In this document: piece by piece, positions 10,001 through 25,200 of the stretch
Position numbering within the stretch: position 1 is the first letter of the stretch
How the letters are laid out: each line of letters begins with the position of its first letter
Origin: Osedax fenrisi
Lineage: Eukaryota; Annelida; Polychaeta; Sabellida; Siboglinidae
Assembly: GCA_964019155.1 (NCBI GenBank)
Contig: CAXHSG010000214.1
Coordinates: forward strand, 186,001-250,000
Length of the DNA stretch: 64,000 nucleotides
Reading direction: 5' to 3'
Position numbers and translations under genes: made by a program
The notes under the pieces: model-generated
What the model was told of the DNA's origin: nothing
What the model saw: the letters and a program-made list of their open reading frames with translations, nothing else
Database searches by the model: none

Positions 10001-11251
10001 TTAAGTATAAAAAGGGTGTTAATGTTAGCATTAGTTTTAAGTATAGCATGCATGCATTAAACCCATGGGTGTTAAAGATAGCATTAGTTATAAGTATAGC
10101 ATGGGTATTAATGATAGCATTACTTTTAGGAATAGCATACATTTAATGTTAGCATTAGTTTTAAGTATAGAATGGGTTTTAATGATAGCATTAGTTTTAA
10201 GTATAGCATGGATGTTAATGATAGCATTAGTTTTAAGTATAGCATTGGTGTAATGATAGCATTAGTTTTAAGTATAGCATGGGTGTTAATGATAGCATTA
10301 GTTATAAGTATAGCATGTGTATTAATGATAGCATTACTTTTAGGAATAGCATACATTTAATGTTAGCATTAGTTTTAAGTATAGAATGGGTTTTAATGAT
10401 AGCATTAGTTTTAAGTATAGCATGGGTGTCAATAATAGCATGTGTTTTAAGTATAGCATGGGGGTTAATGATATCATTAGTTTTAAGTATAGCATGGATG
10501 ATAATGATAGCATTAGTTTTAAGTATAGCATGGGTGTAATGATATCATTAGTTTTAAGTATAGCATGGATGATAATGATAGCATTAGTTTTAAGTATAGC
10601 ATGGGTGTTAATGATAGCATTAGTTTTAAGTATATCATGGGTGTTAATTATATCATTAGTTTTAAGTATAGCATGGATGTTAATGATAGCATTAGTTTTA
10701 AGTATAGCATGGGTGTTAATGATAGCATTAGTTTTAGGTATAGCATCAATTTAATGTTAGCATTAGTTTTAAGTATAGCATGGATGTTAATGATAGCATT
10801 AGTTTTAAGTAGTGCATGGATGTTAATGATAGCATTAGTTTTAAGTATAGCATGGGTGTCAATAATAGCATTAGTTTTAAGTATAGTATGGGGGTTAATG
10901 ATATCATTAGTTTTAAGTATAGCATGGATGCTAATGATAGCATTAGTTTTAAGTATAAAAAGGGTGTTAATGTTAGCATTAGTTTTAAGTATAGCATGCA
11001 TGCATTAAACCCATGGGTGTTAAAGATAGCATTAGTTATAAGTATAGCATGGGTATTAATGATAGCATTACTTTTAGGAATAGCATACATTTAATGTTAG
11101 CATTAGTTTTAAGTATAGAATGGGTTTTAATGATAGCATTAGTTTTAAGTATAGCATGGATGTTAATGATAGCATTAGTTTTAAGTATAGCATTGGTGTA
11201 ATGATAGCATTAGTTTTAAGTATAGCATGGGTGTTAATGATAGCATTAGTT
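6780..11251 (+). repeat. 4.5-kb block, copy at 14650-19121
   Basis: The offset is 7,870 bp and is shared by seven box pairs: 7237/15107, 7648/15518, 8132/16002, 9151/17021, 9562/17432, 10046/17916 and 10994/18864. I saw only a handful of substitutions, for example 7827 G against 15697 T, 10318 T against 18188 G, and 11194 T against 19064 G. It is the longest paralogous block I found and overlaps the 5,008-bp pair, so it is a nested duplication. Confidence 0.9.
7150..8390 (+). repeat. 1.2-kb block, copy at 30415-31655
   Basis: The offset is 23,265 bp, held by box pairs 7237/30502, 7648/30913 and 8132/31397. The 411- and 484-bp box spacings are kept. Private changes in the right copy include AAAAAGGATG for AAAAAGGGTG near 31365. 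Confidence 0.85.
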
Positions 11252-11668
11252 ATAAGTATAGCATGGGTATTAATGATAGCATTACTTTTAGGAATAGCAT
11301 ACATTTAATGTTAGCATTAGTTTTAAGTATAGAATGGGTTTTAATGATAGCATTAGTTTTAAGTATAGCATGGGTGTCAATAATAGCATGTGTTTTAAGT
11401 ATAGCATGGGGGTTAATGATATCATTAGTTTTAAGTATAGCATGGATGATAATGATAGCATTAGTTTTAAGTATAGCATGGGTGTAATGATATCATTAGT
11501 TTTAAGTATAGCATGGATGATAATGATAGCATTAGTTTTAAGTATAGCATGGGTGTTAATGATAGCATTAGTTTTAAGTATATCATGGGTGTTAATTATA
11601 TCATTAGTTTTAAGTATAGCATGGATGTTAATGATAGCATTAGTTTTAAGTATAGCATGGGTGTTAAT
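9620..11668 (+). repeat. 948-bp tandem duplication
   Basis: An offset of 948 bp links the boxes at 10046 and 10994 and the flanking monomers from about 9620-10720 to 10570-11668. The same 948-bp pair exists at 12908/13856 and 17916/18864, which are the copies of this block in the 5,008- and 7,870-bp repeats. Confidence 0.85.
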
Positions 11669-14600
11669 GATAGCATTAGTTTTAAGTATAGCATGGGTGT
11701 TAATGATAGCATTAGTTTTAAGTATATCATGGGTGTTAATTATATCATTAGTTTTAAGTATAGCATGGATGTTAATGATAGCATTAGTTTTAAGTATAGC
11801 ATGGGTGTAATGATATTATTAGTTTTAAGTATAGCATGGGTGTTAATGATAGCATTAGTTTTAAGTATAGCATGGGTATTAATTATATCATTAGTTTTAA
11901 GTATAGCATGGATGTTAATGATACATTAGTTTTAAGTATAGCATGGGTGTTAATGATAGCATGGGTGATAAGTATAGCATGGGTGTTAATGATAGCATTA
12001 GTTTTAAGTATAGCATGCATGCATTAAACCCATGGGTGTTAATGATAGCATTAGTTATAAGTATAGCATGGGTATTAATGATAGCATTACTTTTAGGAAT
12101 AGCATACATTTAATGTTAGCATTAGTTTTAAGTATAGAATGGTTTTTAATGATAGAATTAGTTTTAAGTATAGCATGGGTGTCAATAATAGCATGTGTTT
12201 TAAGTATAGAATGGGGGTTAATGATATCATTAGTTTTAAGTATAGCATGGATGATAATGATAGCATTAGTTTTAAGTATAGAATGGGTTTTAATGATAGC
12301 ATTAGTTTTAAGTATAGCATGGGTGTAATGATAGCATTAGTTTTAAGTATAGCATGGGTGTCAATAATAGCATGTGTTTTAAGTATAGCATGGGGGTTAA
12401 TGATATCATTAGTTTTAAGTATAGCATGCATGCATTAAACCCATGGGTGTTAATGATAGCATTAGTTATAAGTATAGCATGGATGATAATGATAGCATTA
12501 GTTTTAAGTATAGCATGGGTGTTAATGATAGCATTAGTTTTAAGTATATCATGGGTGTTAATTATATCATTAGTTTTAAGTATAGCATGGATGTTAATGA
12601 TAGCATTAGTTTTAAGTATAGCATGGGTGTTAATGATAGCATTAGTTTTAGGTATAGCATCAATTTAATGTTAGCATTAGTTTTAAGTATAGCATGGATG
12701 TTAATGATAGCATTAGTTTTAAGTAGTGCATGGATGTTAATGATAGCATTAGTTTTAAGTATAGCATGGGTGTCAATAATAGCATTAGTTTTAAGTATAG
12801 TATGGGGGTTAATGATATCATTAGTTTTAAGTATAGCATGGATGCTAATGATAGCATTAGTTTTAAGTATAAAAAGGGTGTTAATGTTAGCATTAGTTTT
12901 AAGTATAGCATGCATGCATTAAACCCATGGGTGTTAAAGATAGCATTAGTTATAAGTATAGCATGGGTATTAATGATAGCATTACTTTTAGGAATAGCAT
13001 ACATTTAATGTTAGCATTAGTTTTAAGTATAGAATGGGTTTTAATGATAGCATTAGTTTTAAGTATAGCATGGATGTTAATGATAGCATTAGTTTTAAGT
13101 ATAGCATTGGTGTAATGATAGCATTAGTTTTAAGTATAGCATGGGTGTTAATGATAGCATTAGTTATAAGTATAGCATGGGTATTAATGATAGCATTACT
13201 TTTAGGAATAGCATACATTTAATGTTAGCATTAGTTTTAAGTATAGAATGGGTTTTAATGATAGCATTAGTTTTAAGTATAGCATGGGTGTCAATAATAG
13301 CATGTGTTTTAAGTATAGCATGGGGGTTAATGATATCATTAGTTTTAAGTATAGCATGGATGATAATGATAGCATTAGTTTTAAGTATAGCATGGGTGTA
13401 ATGATATCATTAGTTTTAAGTATAGCATGGATGATAATGATAGCATTAGTTTTAAGTATAGCATGGGTGTTAATGATAGCATTAGTTTTAAGTATATCAT
13501 GGGTGTTAATTATATCATTAGTTTTAAGTATAGCATGGATGTTAATGATAGCATTAGTTTTAAGTATAGCATGGGTGTTAATGATAGCATTAGTTTTAGG
13601 TATAGCATCAATTTAATGTTAGCATTAGTTTTAAGTATAGCATGGATGTTAATGATAGCATTAGTTTTAAGTAGTGCATGGATGTTAATGATAGCATTAG
13701 TTTTAAGTATAGCATGGGTGTCAATAATAGCATTAGTTTTAAGTATAGTATGGGGGTTAATGATATCATTAGTTTTAAGTATAGCATGGATGCTAATGAT
13801 AGCATTAGTTTTAAGTATAAAAAGGGTGTTAATGTTAGCATTAGTTTTAAGTATAGCATGCATGCATTAAACCCATGGGTGTTAAAGATAGCATTAGTTA
13901 TAAGTATAGCATGGGTATTAATGATAGCATTACTTTTAGGAATAGCATACATTTAATGTTAGCATTAGTTTTAAGTATAGAATGGGTTTTAATGATAGCA
14001 TTAGTTTTAAGTATAGCATGGATGTTAATGATAGCATTAGTTTTAAGTATAGCATGGGTGTAATGATAGCATTAGTTTTAAGTATAGCATGGGTGTTAAT
14101 GATAGCATTAGTTTTAAGTATAGCATGCATGCATTAAACCCATGGGTGTTAATGATAGCATTAGTTATAAGTATAGCATGGGTATTAATGATAGCATTAC
14201 TTTTAGGAATAGCATACATTTAATGTTAGCATTAGTTTTAAGTATAGAATGGGTTTTAATGATAGAATTAGTTTTAAGTATAGCATGGGTGTCAATAATA
14301 GCATGTGTTTTAAGTATAGAATGGGGGTTAATGATATCATTAGTTTTAAGTATAGCATGGATGATAATGATAGCATTAGTTTTAAGTATAGAATGGGTTT
14401 TAATGATAGCATTAGTTTTAAGTATAGCATGGGTTTAATGATAGCATTAGTTTTAAATATATCATGGGTGTTAATTATATCATTAGTTTTAAGTATAGCA
14501 TGGATGTTAATGATAGCATTAGTTTTAAGTATAGCATGGGTGTTAATGATAGCATTAGTTTTAGGTATAGCATCAATTTAATGTTAGCATTAGTTTTAAG

Positions 14601-14697
14601 TATAGCATGGATGTTAATGATAGCATTAGTTTTAAGTAGTGCATGGATGTTAATGATAGCATTAGTTTTAAGTATAGCATGGGTGTCAATAATAGCA
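10555..14697 (+). repeat. 4.1-kb block, copy at 15563-19705
   Basis: The offset is 5,008 bp, held by box pairs 10994/16002, 12013/17021, 12424/17432, 12908/17916, 13856/18864 and 14123/19131. The pair ends where the left copy reads AGCATGTGTTTT and the right AGCATTAGTTTT (about 14696/19704). Together with the 7,870-bp pair it means 6.8-19.7 kb was built by at least two overlapping duplications. Confidence 0.9.
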
Positions 14698-17600
14698 TGT
14701 GTTTTAAGTATAGCATGGGGGTTAATGATATCATTAGTTTTAAGTATAGCATGGATGATAATGATAGCATTAGTTTTAAGTATAGCATGGGTGTTAATGA
14801 TAGCATTAGTTTTAAGTATATCATGGGTGTTAATTATATCATTAGTTTTAAGTATAGCATGGATGTTAATGATAGCATTAGTTTTAAGTATAGCATGGGT
14901 GTAATGATATTATTAGTTTTAAGTATAGCATGGGTGTTAATGATAGCATTAGTTTTAAGTATAGCATGGGTATTAATTATATCATTAGTTTTAAGTATAG
15001 CATGGATGTTAATGATACATTAGTTTTAAGTATAGCATGGGTGTTAATGATAGCATGGGTGATAAGTATAGCATGGGTGTTAATGATAGCATTAGTTTTA
15101 AGTATAGCATGCATGCATTAAACCCATGGGTGTTAATGATAGCATTAGTTATAAGTATAGCATGGGTATTAATGATAGCATTACTTTTAGGAATAGCATA
15201 CATTTAATGTTAGCATTAGTTTTAAGTATAGAATGGTTTTTAATGATAGAATTAGTTTTAAGTATAGCATGGGTGTCAATAATAGCATGTGTTTTAAGTA
15301 TAGAATGGGGGTTAATGATATCATTAGTTTTAAGTATAGCATGGATGATAATGATAGCATTAGTTTTAAGTATAGAATGGGTTTTAATGATAGCATTAGT
15401 TTTAAGTATAGCATGGGTGTAATGATAGCATTAGTTTTAAGTATAGCATGGGTGTCAATAATAGCATGTGTTTTAAGTATAGCATGGGGGTTAATGATAT
15501 CATTAGTTTTAAGTATAGCATGCATGCATTAAACCCATGGGTGTTAATGATAGCATTAGTTATAAGTATAGCATGGATGATAATGATAGCATTAGTTTTA
15601 AGTATAGCATGGGTGTTAATGATAGCATTAGTTTTAAGTATATCATGGGTGTTAATTATATCATTAGTTTTAAGTATAGCATGGATGTTAATGATATCAT
15701 TAGTTTTAAGTATAGCATGGGTGTTAATGATAGCATTAGTTTTAGGTATAGCATCAATTTAATGTTAGCATTAGTTTTAAGTATAGCATGGATGTTAATG
15801 ATAGCATTAGTTTTAAGTAGTGCATGGATGTTAATGATAGCATTAGTTTTAAGTATAGCATGGGTGTCAATAATAGCATTAGTTTTAAGTATAGTATGGG
15901 GGTTAATGATATCATTAGTTTTAAGTATAGCATGGATGCTAATGATAGCATTAGTTTTAAGTATAAAAAGGGTGTTAATGTTAGCATTAGTTTTAAGTAT
16001 AGCATGCATGCATTAAACCCATGGGTGTTAAAGATAGCATTAGTTATAAGTATAGCATGGGTATTAATGATAGCATTACTTTTAGGAATAGCATACATTT
16101 AATGTTAGCATTAGTTTTAAGTATAGAATGGGTTTTAATGATAGCATTAGTTTTAAGTATAGCATGGATGTTAATGATAGCATTAGTTTTAAGTATAGCA
16201 TTGGTGTAATGATAGCATTAGTTTTAAGTATAGCATGGGTGTTAATGATAGCATTAGTTATAAGTATAGCATGGGTATTAATGATAGCATTACTTTTAGG
16301 AATAGCATACATTTAATGTTAGCATTAGTTTTAAGTATAGAATGGGTTTTAATGATAGCATTAGTTTTAAGTATAGCATGGGTGTCAATAATAGCATGTG
16401 TTTTAAGTATAGCATGGGGGTTAATGATATCATTAGTTTTAAGTATAGCATGGATGATAATGATAGCATTAGTTTTAAGTATAGCATGGGTGTAATGATA
16501 TCATTAGTTTTAAGTATAGCATGGATGATAATGATAGCATTAGTTTTAAGTATAGCATGGGTGTTAATGATAGCATTAGTTTTAAGTATATCATGGGTGT
16601 TAATTATATCATTAGTTTTAAGTATAGCATGGATGTTAATGATAGCATTAGTTTTAAGTATAGCATGGGTGTTAATGATAGCATTAGTTTTAAGTATAGC
16701 ATGGGTGTTAATGATAGCATTAGTTTTAAGTATATCATGGGTGTTAATTATATCATTAGTTTTAAGTATAGCATGGATGTTAATGATAGCATTAGTTTTA
16801 AGTATAGCATGGGTGTAATGATATTATTAGTTTTAAGTATAGCATGGGTGTTAATGATAGCATTAGTTTTAAGTATAGCATGGGTATTAATTATATCATT
16901 AGTTTTAAGTATAGCATGGATGTTAATGATACATTAGTTTTAAGTATAGCATGGGTGTTAATGATAGCATGGGTGATAAGTATAGCATGGGTGTTAATGA
17001 TAGCATTAGTTTTAAGTATAGCATGCATGCATTAAACCCATGGGTGTTAATGATAGCATTAGTTATAAGTATAGCATGGGTATTAATGATAGCATTACTT
17101 TTAGGAATAGCATACATTTAATGTTAGCATTAGTTTTAAGTATAGAATGGTTTTTAATGATAGAATTAGTTTTAAGTATAGCATGGGTGTCAATAATAGC
17201 ATGTGTTTTAAGTATAGAATGGGGGTTAATGATATCATTAGTTTTAAGTATAGCATGGATGATAATGATAGCATTAGTTTTAAGTATAGAATGGGTTTTA
17301 ATGATAGCATTAGTTTTAAGTATAGCATGGGTGTAATGATAGCATTAGTTTTAAGTATAGCATGGGTGTCAATAATAGCATGTGTTTTAAGTATAGCATG
17401 GGGGTTAATGATATCATTAGTTTTAAGTATAGCATGCATGCATTAAACCCATGGGTGTTAATGATAGCATTAGTTATAAGTATAGCATGGATGATAATGA
17501 TAGCATTAGTTTTAAGTATAGCATGGGTGTTAATGATAGCATTAGTTTTAAGTATATCATGGGTGTTAATTATATCATTAGTTTTAAGTATAGCATGGAT

Positions 17601-20351
17601 GTTAATGATAGCATTAGTTTTAAGTATAGCATGGGTGTTAATGATAGCATTAGTTTTAGGTATAGCATCAATTTAATGTTAGCATTAGTTTTAAGTATAG
17701 CATGGATGTTAATGATAGCATTAGTTTTAAGTAGTGCATGGATGTTAATGATAGCATTAGTTTTAAGTATAGCATGGGTGTCAATAATAGCATTAGTTTT
17801 AAGTATAGTATGGGGGTTAATGATATCATTAGTTTTAAGTATAGCATGGATGCTAATGATAGCATTAGTTTTAAGTATAAAAAGGGTGTTAATGTTAGCA
17901 TTAGTTTTAAGTATAGCATGCATGCATTAAACCCATGGGTGTTAAAGATAGCATTAGTTATAAGTATAGCATGGGTATTAATGATAGCATTACTTTTAGG
18001 AATAGCATACATTTAATGTTAGCATTAGTTTTAAGTATAGAATGGGTTTTAATGATAGCATTAGTTTTAAGTATAGCATGGATGTTAATGATAGCATTAG
18101 TTTTAAGTATAGCATTGGTGTAATGATAGCATTAGTTTTAAGTATAGCATGGGTGTTAATGATAGCATTAGTTATAAGTATAGCATGGGTATTAATGATA
18201 GCATTACTTTTAGGAATAGCATACATTTAATGTTAGCATTAGTTTTAAGTATAGAATGGGTTTTAATGATAGCATTAGTTTTAAGTATAGCATGGGTGTC
18301 AATAATAGCATGTGTTTTAAGTATAGCATGGGGGTTAATGATATCATTAGTTTTAAGTATAGCATGGATGATAATGATAGCATTAGTTTTAAGTATAGCA
18401 TGGGTGTAATGATATCATTAGTTTTAAGTATAGCATGGATGATAATGATAGCATTAGTTTTAAGTATAGCATGGGTGTTAATGATAGCATTAGTTTTAAG
18501 TATATCATGGGTGTTAATTATATCATTAGTTTTAAGTATAGCATGGATGTTAATGATAGCATTAGTTTTAAGTATAGCATGGGTGTTAATGATAGCATTA
18601 GTTTTAGGTATAGCATCAATTTAATGTTAGCATTAGTTTTAAGTATAGCATGGATGTTAATGATAGCATTAGTTTTAAGTAGTGCATGGATGTTAATGAT
18701 AGCATTAGTTTTAAGTATAGCATGGGTGTCAATAATAGCATTAGTTTTAAGTATAGTATGGGGGTTAATGATATCATTAGTTTTAAGTATAGCATGGATG
18801 CTAATGATAGCATTAGTTTTAAGTATAAAAAGGGTGTTAATGTTAGCATTAGTTTTAAGTATAGCATGCATGCATTAAACCCATGGGTGTTAAAGATAGC
18901 ATTAGTTATAAGTATAGCATGGGTATTAATGATAGCATTACTTTTAGGAATAGCATACATTTAATGTTAGCATTAGTTTTAAGTATAGAATGGGTTTTAA
19001 TGATAGCATTAGTTTTAAGTATAGCATGGATGTTAATGATAGCATTAGTTTTAAGTATAGCATGGGTGTAATGATAGCATTAGTTTTAAGTATAGCATGG
19101 GTGTTAATGATAGCATTAGTTTTAAGTATAGCATGCATGCATTAAACCCATGGGTGTTAATGATAGCATTAGTTATAAGTATAGCATGGGTATTAATGAT
19201 AGCATTACTTTTAGGAATAGCATACATTTAATGTTAGCATTAGTTTTAAGTATAGAATGGGTTTTAATGATAGAATTAGTTTTAAGTATAGCATGGGTGT
19301 CAATAATAGCATGTGTTTTAAGTATAGAATGGGGGTTAATGATATCATTAGTTTTAAGTATAGCATGGATGATAATGATAGCATTAGTTTTAAGTATAGA
19401 ATGGGTTTTAATGATAGCATTAGTTTTAAGTATAGCATGGGTTTAATGATAGCATTAGTTTTAAGTATATCATGGGTGTTAATTATATCATTAGTTTTAA
19501 GTATAGCATGGATGTTAATGATAGCATTAGTTTTAAGTATAGCATGGGTGTTAATGATAGCATTAGTTTTAGGTATAGCATCAATTTAATGTTAGCATTA
19601 GTTTTAAGTATAGCATGGATGTTAATGATAGCATTAGTTTTAAGTAGTGCATGGATGTTAATGATAGCATTAGTTTTAAGTATAGCATGGGTGTCAATAA
19701 TAGCATTAGTTTTAAGTATAGTATGGGGGTTAATGATATCATTAGTTTTAAGTATAGCATGGATGCTAATGATAGCATTAGTTTTAAGTATAAAAAGGGT
19801 GTTAATGTTAGCATTAGTTTTAATTATAGCATGCATGCATTAAACCCATGGGTGTTAAAGATAGCATTAGTTATAAGTATAGCATGGGTATTAATGATAG
19901 CATTACTTTTAGGAATAGCATACATTTAATGTTAGCATTAGTTTTAAGTATAGAATGGGTTTTAATGATAGCATTAGTTTTAAGTATAGCATGGATGTTA
20001 ATGATAGCATAAGTTTTAAGTATAGCATGGGTGTAATGATAGCATTAGTTTTAAGTATAGCATGGGTGTTAATGATAGCATTAGTTTTAAGTATAGCATG
20101 CATGCATTAAACCCATGGGTGTTAATGATAGCATTAGTTATAAGTATAGCATGGGTATTAATGATAGCATTACTTTTAGGAATAGCATACATTTAATGTT
20201 AGCATTAGTTTTAAGTATAGCATGGGTGTAATGATAGCATTAGTTTTAAGTATAGCATGGGTGTTAATGATAGCATTAGTTTTAAGTATAGCATGCATGC
20301 ATTAAACCCATGGGTGTTAATGATAGCATTAGTTTTAGGTATAGCATCAAT

Positions 20352-22246
20352 TTAATGATATCATTAGTTTTAAGTATAGCATGGATGATAATGATAGCAT
20401 TAGTTTTAAGTATAGCATGGGTGTAATGATATCATTAGTTTTAAGTATAGCATGGATGATAATGATAGCATTAGTTTTAAGTATAGCATGGGTGTTAATG
20501 ATATCATTAGTTTTAAGTATATCATGGGTGTTAATTATATCATTAGTTTTAAGTATAGCATGGATGTTAATGATAGCATTAGTTTTAAGTATAGCATGGG
20601 TGTTAATGATAGCATTAGTTTTAGGTATAGCATCAATTTAATGTTAGCATTAGTTTTAAGTATAGCATGGATGTTAATGATAGCATTAGTTTTAAGTAGT
20701 GCATGGATGTTAATGATAGCATTAGTTTTAAGTATAGCATGGGTGTCAATAATAGCATTAGTTTTAAGTATAGTATGGGGGTTAATGATATCATTAGTTT
20801 TAAGTATAGCATGGATGCTAATGATAGCATTAGTTTTAAGTATAAAAAGGGTGTTAATGTTAGCATTAGTTTTAAGTATAGCATGCATGCATTAAACCCA
20901 TGGGTGTTAAAGATAGCATTAGTTATAAGTATAGCATGGGTATTAATGATAGCATTACTTTTAGGAATAGCATACATTTAATGTTAGCATTAGTTTTAAG
21001 TATAGAATGGGTTTTAATGATAGCATTAGTTTTAAGTATAGCATGGATGTTAATGATAGCATTAGTTTTAAGTATAGCATGGGTGTAATGATAGCATTAG
21101 TTTTAAGTATAGCATGGGTGTTAATGATAGCATTAGTTTTAAGTATAGCATGCATGCATTAAACCCATGGGTGTTAATGATAGCATTAGTTATAAGTATA
21201 GCATGGGTATTAATGATAGCATTACTTTTAGGAATAGCATACATTTAATGTTAGCATTAGTTTTAAGTATAGAATGGGTTTTAATGATAGAATTAGTTTT
21301 AAGTATAGCATGGGTGTCAATAATAGCATGTGTTTTAAGTATAGAATGGGGGTTAATGATATCATTAGTTTTAAGTATAGCATGGATGATAATGATAGCA
21401 TTAGTTTTAAGTATAGAATGGGTGTTAATGATAGCATTAGTTTTAAGTATAGCATGGGTGTAATGATAGCATTAGTTTTAAGTATAGCATGGGTGTCAAT
21501 AATAGCATGTGTTTTAAGTATAGCATGGGGGTTAATGATATCATTAGTTTTAAGTATAGCATGGATGATAATGATAGCATTAGTTTTAAGTATAGCATGG
21601 GTGTAATGATAGCATTAGTTTTAAGTATAAAAAGGGTGTTAATGTTAGCATTAGTTTTAAGTATAGCATGCATGCATTAAACCCATGGGTGTTAAAGATA
21701 GCATTAGTTATAAGTATAGCATGGGTATTAATGATAGCATTACTTTTAGGAATAGCATACATTTAATGTTAGCATTAGTTTTAAGTATAGAATGGGTTTT
21801 AATGATAGCATTAGTTTTAAGTATAGCATGGATGTTAATGATAGCATTAGTTTTAAGTATAGCATGGGTGTAATGATAGCATTAGTTTTAAGTATAGCAT
21901 GGGTGTTAATGATAGCATTAGTTTTAAGTATAGCATGCATGCATTAAACCCATGGGTGTTAATGATAGCATTAGTTATAAGTATAGCATGGGTATTAATG
22001 ATAGCATTACTTTTAGGAATAGCATACATTTAATGTTAGCATTAGTTTTAAGTATAGAATGGGTTTTAATGATAGAATTAGTTTTAAGTATAGCATGGGT
22101 GTCAATAATAGCATGTGTTTTAAGTATAGAATGGGGGTTAATGATATCATTAGTTTTAAGTATAGCATGGATGATAATGATAGCATTAGTTTTAAGTATA
22201 GAATGGGTTTTAATGATAGCATTAGTTTTAAGTATAGCATGGGTGT
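20352..22246 (+). repeat. 1.9-kb block, copy at 34174-36068
   Basis: The offset is 13,822 bp, held by box pairs 20881/34703, 21148/34970, 21666/35488 and 21933/35755. Agreement ends at a 36- versus 35-bp unit (GTGTTAATT against GTGTAATG). The region just left of it (19,800-20,350) is unusually compressed, with boxes at 19829, 20096 and 20291, the last pair only 195 bp apart. Confidence 0.87.
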
Positions 22247-25200
22247 TAATTATAGCATTAGTTTTAAGTATAGCATGGGTATTAATCATATCATTAGTTT
22301 TAAGTATAGCATGGATGTTAATGATACATTAGTTTTAAGTATAGCATGGGTGTTAATGATAGCATGGGTGATAAGTATAGCATGGGTGTTAATGATATCA
22401 TTAGTTTTAAGTATAGCATGGGTGTTAATGATAGTATAGGTTTTAAGTATAGTATGGGTATTAATGATAGCATTAGTTTTAAGTATAGCATGGGTGTTAA
22501 AGATTGCATTAGTTTTAAGTATAGCATGGATGTTAATGATAGCATTAGTTTTAAGTATAGCATGGGTATTAATGATATCATTAGTTTTAAGTATAGCATG
22601 GGTGTTAATGATATCATTAGTTTTAAGTATAGCATGGATGATAATGATAGCATTAGTTTTAAGTATATAATGGGTTTTAATGATAGCATTAGTTTTAAGT
22701 ATAGTATGGGTGTAATGATAGCATTAGTTTTAAGTATAGCATGGGTGTCAATAATAGCATGTGTTTTAAGTATAGCATGGGGGTTAATGATATCATTAGT
22801 TTTAAGTATAGCATGGATGATAATGATAGCATTAGTTTTAAGTATAGAATGGGTTTTAATGATAGCATTAATTTTAAGTATAGCATGGATATTAATGATA
22901 GCATTAGTTTTAACCATATCATTGGTGTTAATGATAGAATTAGTTTTAAGTATAACATGGGTGTTAATGATAGCATTAGTTTTAAGTATAGCATGGGTGT
23001 AATGATAGCATTAGTTTTAAGTATAGCATGGGTGTTAATGATAGCATTAGTTTTAAGTATAGCATGGGTATTAATTATATCATTAGTTATAAGTATAGCA
23101 TGGATGTTAATGATAGCATTAGTTTTAAGTATAGCATGGGTGTCAATAATAGCATGTGTTTTAAGTATAGCATGGGGGTTAATGATATCATTAGTTTTAA
23201 GTATAGCATGGATGATAATGATAGCATTAGTTTTAAGTATAGCATGGGTGTTAATGATAGCATTAGTTTTAAGTATATCATGGGTGTTAATTATATCATT
23301 AGTTTTAAGTATAGCATGGATGTTAATGATAGCATTAGTTTTAAGTATAGCATGGGTGTTAATGATAGCATTAGTTTTAGGTATAGCATCAATTTAATGT
23401 TAGCATTAGTTTTAAGTATAGCATGGATGATAATGATAGCATTAGTTTTAAGTATAGAATGGGTTTTAATGATAGCATTAATTTTAAGTATAGCATGGAT
23501 ATTAATGATAGCATTAGTTTTAACTATATCATTGGTGTTAATGATAGAATTAGTTTTAAGTATAACATGGGTGTTAATGATAGCATTAGTTTTAAGTATA
23601 GCATGGGTGTAATGATAGCATTAGTTTTAAGTATAGCATGGGTGTTAATGATAGCATTAGTTTTAAGTATAGCATGGGTATTAATTATATCATTAGTTAT
23701 AAGTATAGCATGGATGTTAATGATACATTAGTTTTAAGTATAGCATGGGTGTTAATGATAGCATGGGTGATAAGTATAGCATGGGTGTTAATGATATCAT
23801 TAGTTTTAAGTATAGCATGGGTGTAATGATATTATTAGTTTTAAGTATAGCATGGGTGTTAATGATAGCATTAGTTTTAAGTATAGCATGGGTATTAATT
23901 ATATCATTAGTTTTAAGTATAGCATGGATGTTAATGATACATTAGTTTTAAGTATAGCATGGGTGTTAATGATAGCATGGGTGATAAGTATAGCATGGGT
24001 GTTAATGATATCATTAGTTTTAAGTATAGCATGGGTGTAATGATATTATTAGTTTTAAGTATAGCATGGGTGTTAATGATAGCATTAGTTTTAAGTATAG
24101 CATGCATGCATTAAACCCATGGGTGTTAATGATAGCATTAGTTATAAGTATAGCATGGGTATTAATGATAGCATTACTTTTAGGAATAGCATACATTTAA
24201 TGTTAGCATTAGTTTTAAGTATAGAATGGGTTTTAATGATAGCATTAGTTTTAAGTATAGCATGGGTGTCAATAATAGCATGTGTTTTAAGTATAGCATG
24301 GGGGTTAATGATATCATTAGTTTTAAGTATAGCATGGATGATAATGATAGCATTAGTTTTAAGTATAGCATGGGTGTTAATGATAGCATTAGTTTTAAGT
24401 ATATCATGGGTGTTAATTATATCATTAGTTTTAAGTATAGCATGGATGTTAATGATAGCATTAGTTTTAAGTATAGCATGGGTGTAATGATATTATTAGT
24501 TTTAAGTATAGCATGGGTGTTAATGATAGCATTAGTTTTAAGTATAGCATGGGTATTAATTATATCATTAGTTTTAAGTATAGCATGGATGTTAATGATA
24601 CATTAGTTTTAAGTATAGCATGGGTGTTAATGATAGCATGGGTGATAAGTATAGCATGGGTGTTAATGATATCATTAGTTTTAAGTATAGCATGGGTGTA
24701 ATGATATTATTAGTTTTAAGTATAGCATGGGTGTTAATGATAGCATTAGTTTTAAGTATAGCATGCATGCATTAAACCCATGGGTGTTAATGATAGCATT
24801 AGTTATAAGTATAGCATGGGTATTAATGATAGCATTACTTTTAGGAATAGCATACATTTAATGTTAGCATTAGTTTTAAGTATAGAATGGGTTTTAATGA
24901 TAGCATTAGTTTTAAGTATAGCATGGGTGTCAATAATAGCATGTGTTTTAAGTATAGCATGGGGGTTAATGATATCATTAGTTTTAAGTATAGCATGGAT
25001 GATAATGATAGCATTAGTTTTAAGTATAGCATGGGTGTTAATGATAGCATTAGTTTTAAGTATATCATGGGTGTTAATTATATCATTAGTTTTAAGTATA
25101 GCATGGATGTTAATGATAGCATTAGTTTTAAGTATAGCATGGGTGTTAATGATAGCATTAGTTTTAGGTATAGCATCAATTTAATGTTAGCATTAGTTTT

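Noticed and set aside
22318..22917. 199-codon open frame on the minus strand
   Set aside because: Two of three reverse frames of the consensus have no stop, so long reverse frames are expected. It switches from HAILKTNAIINT-like to MLYLKLMLSLTP-like repeats at a 35-bp unit and has no non-repeat sequence.
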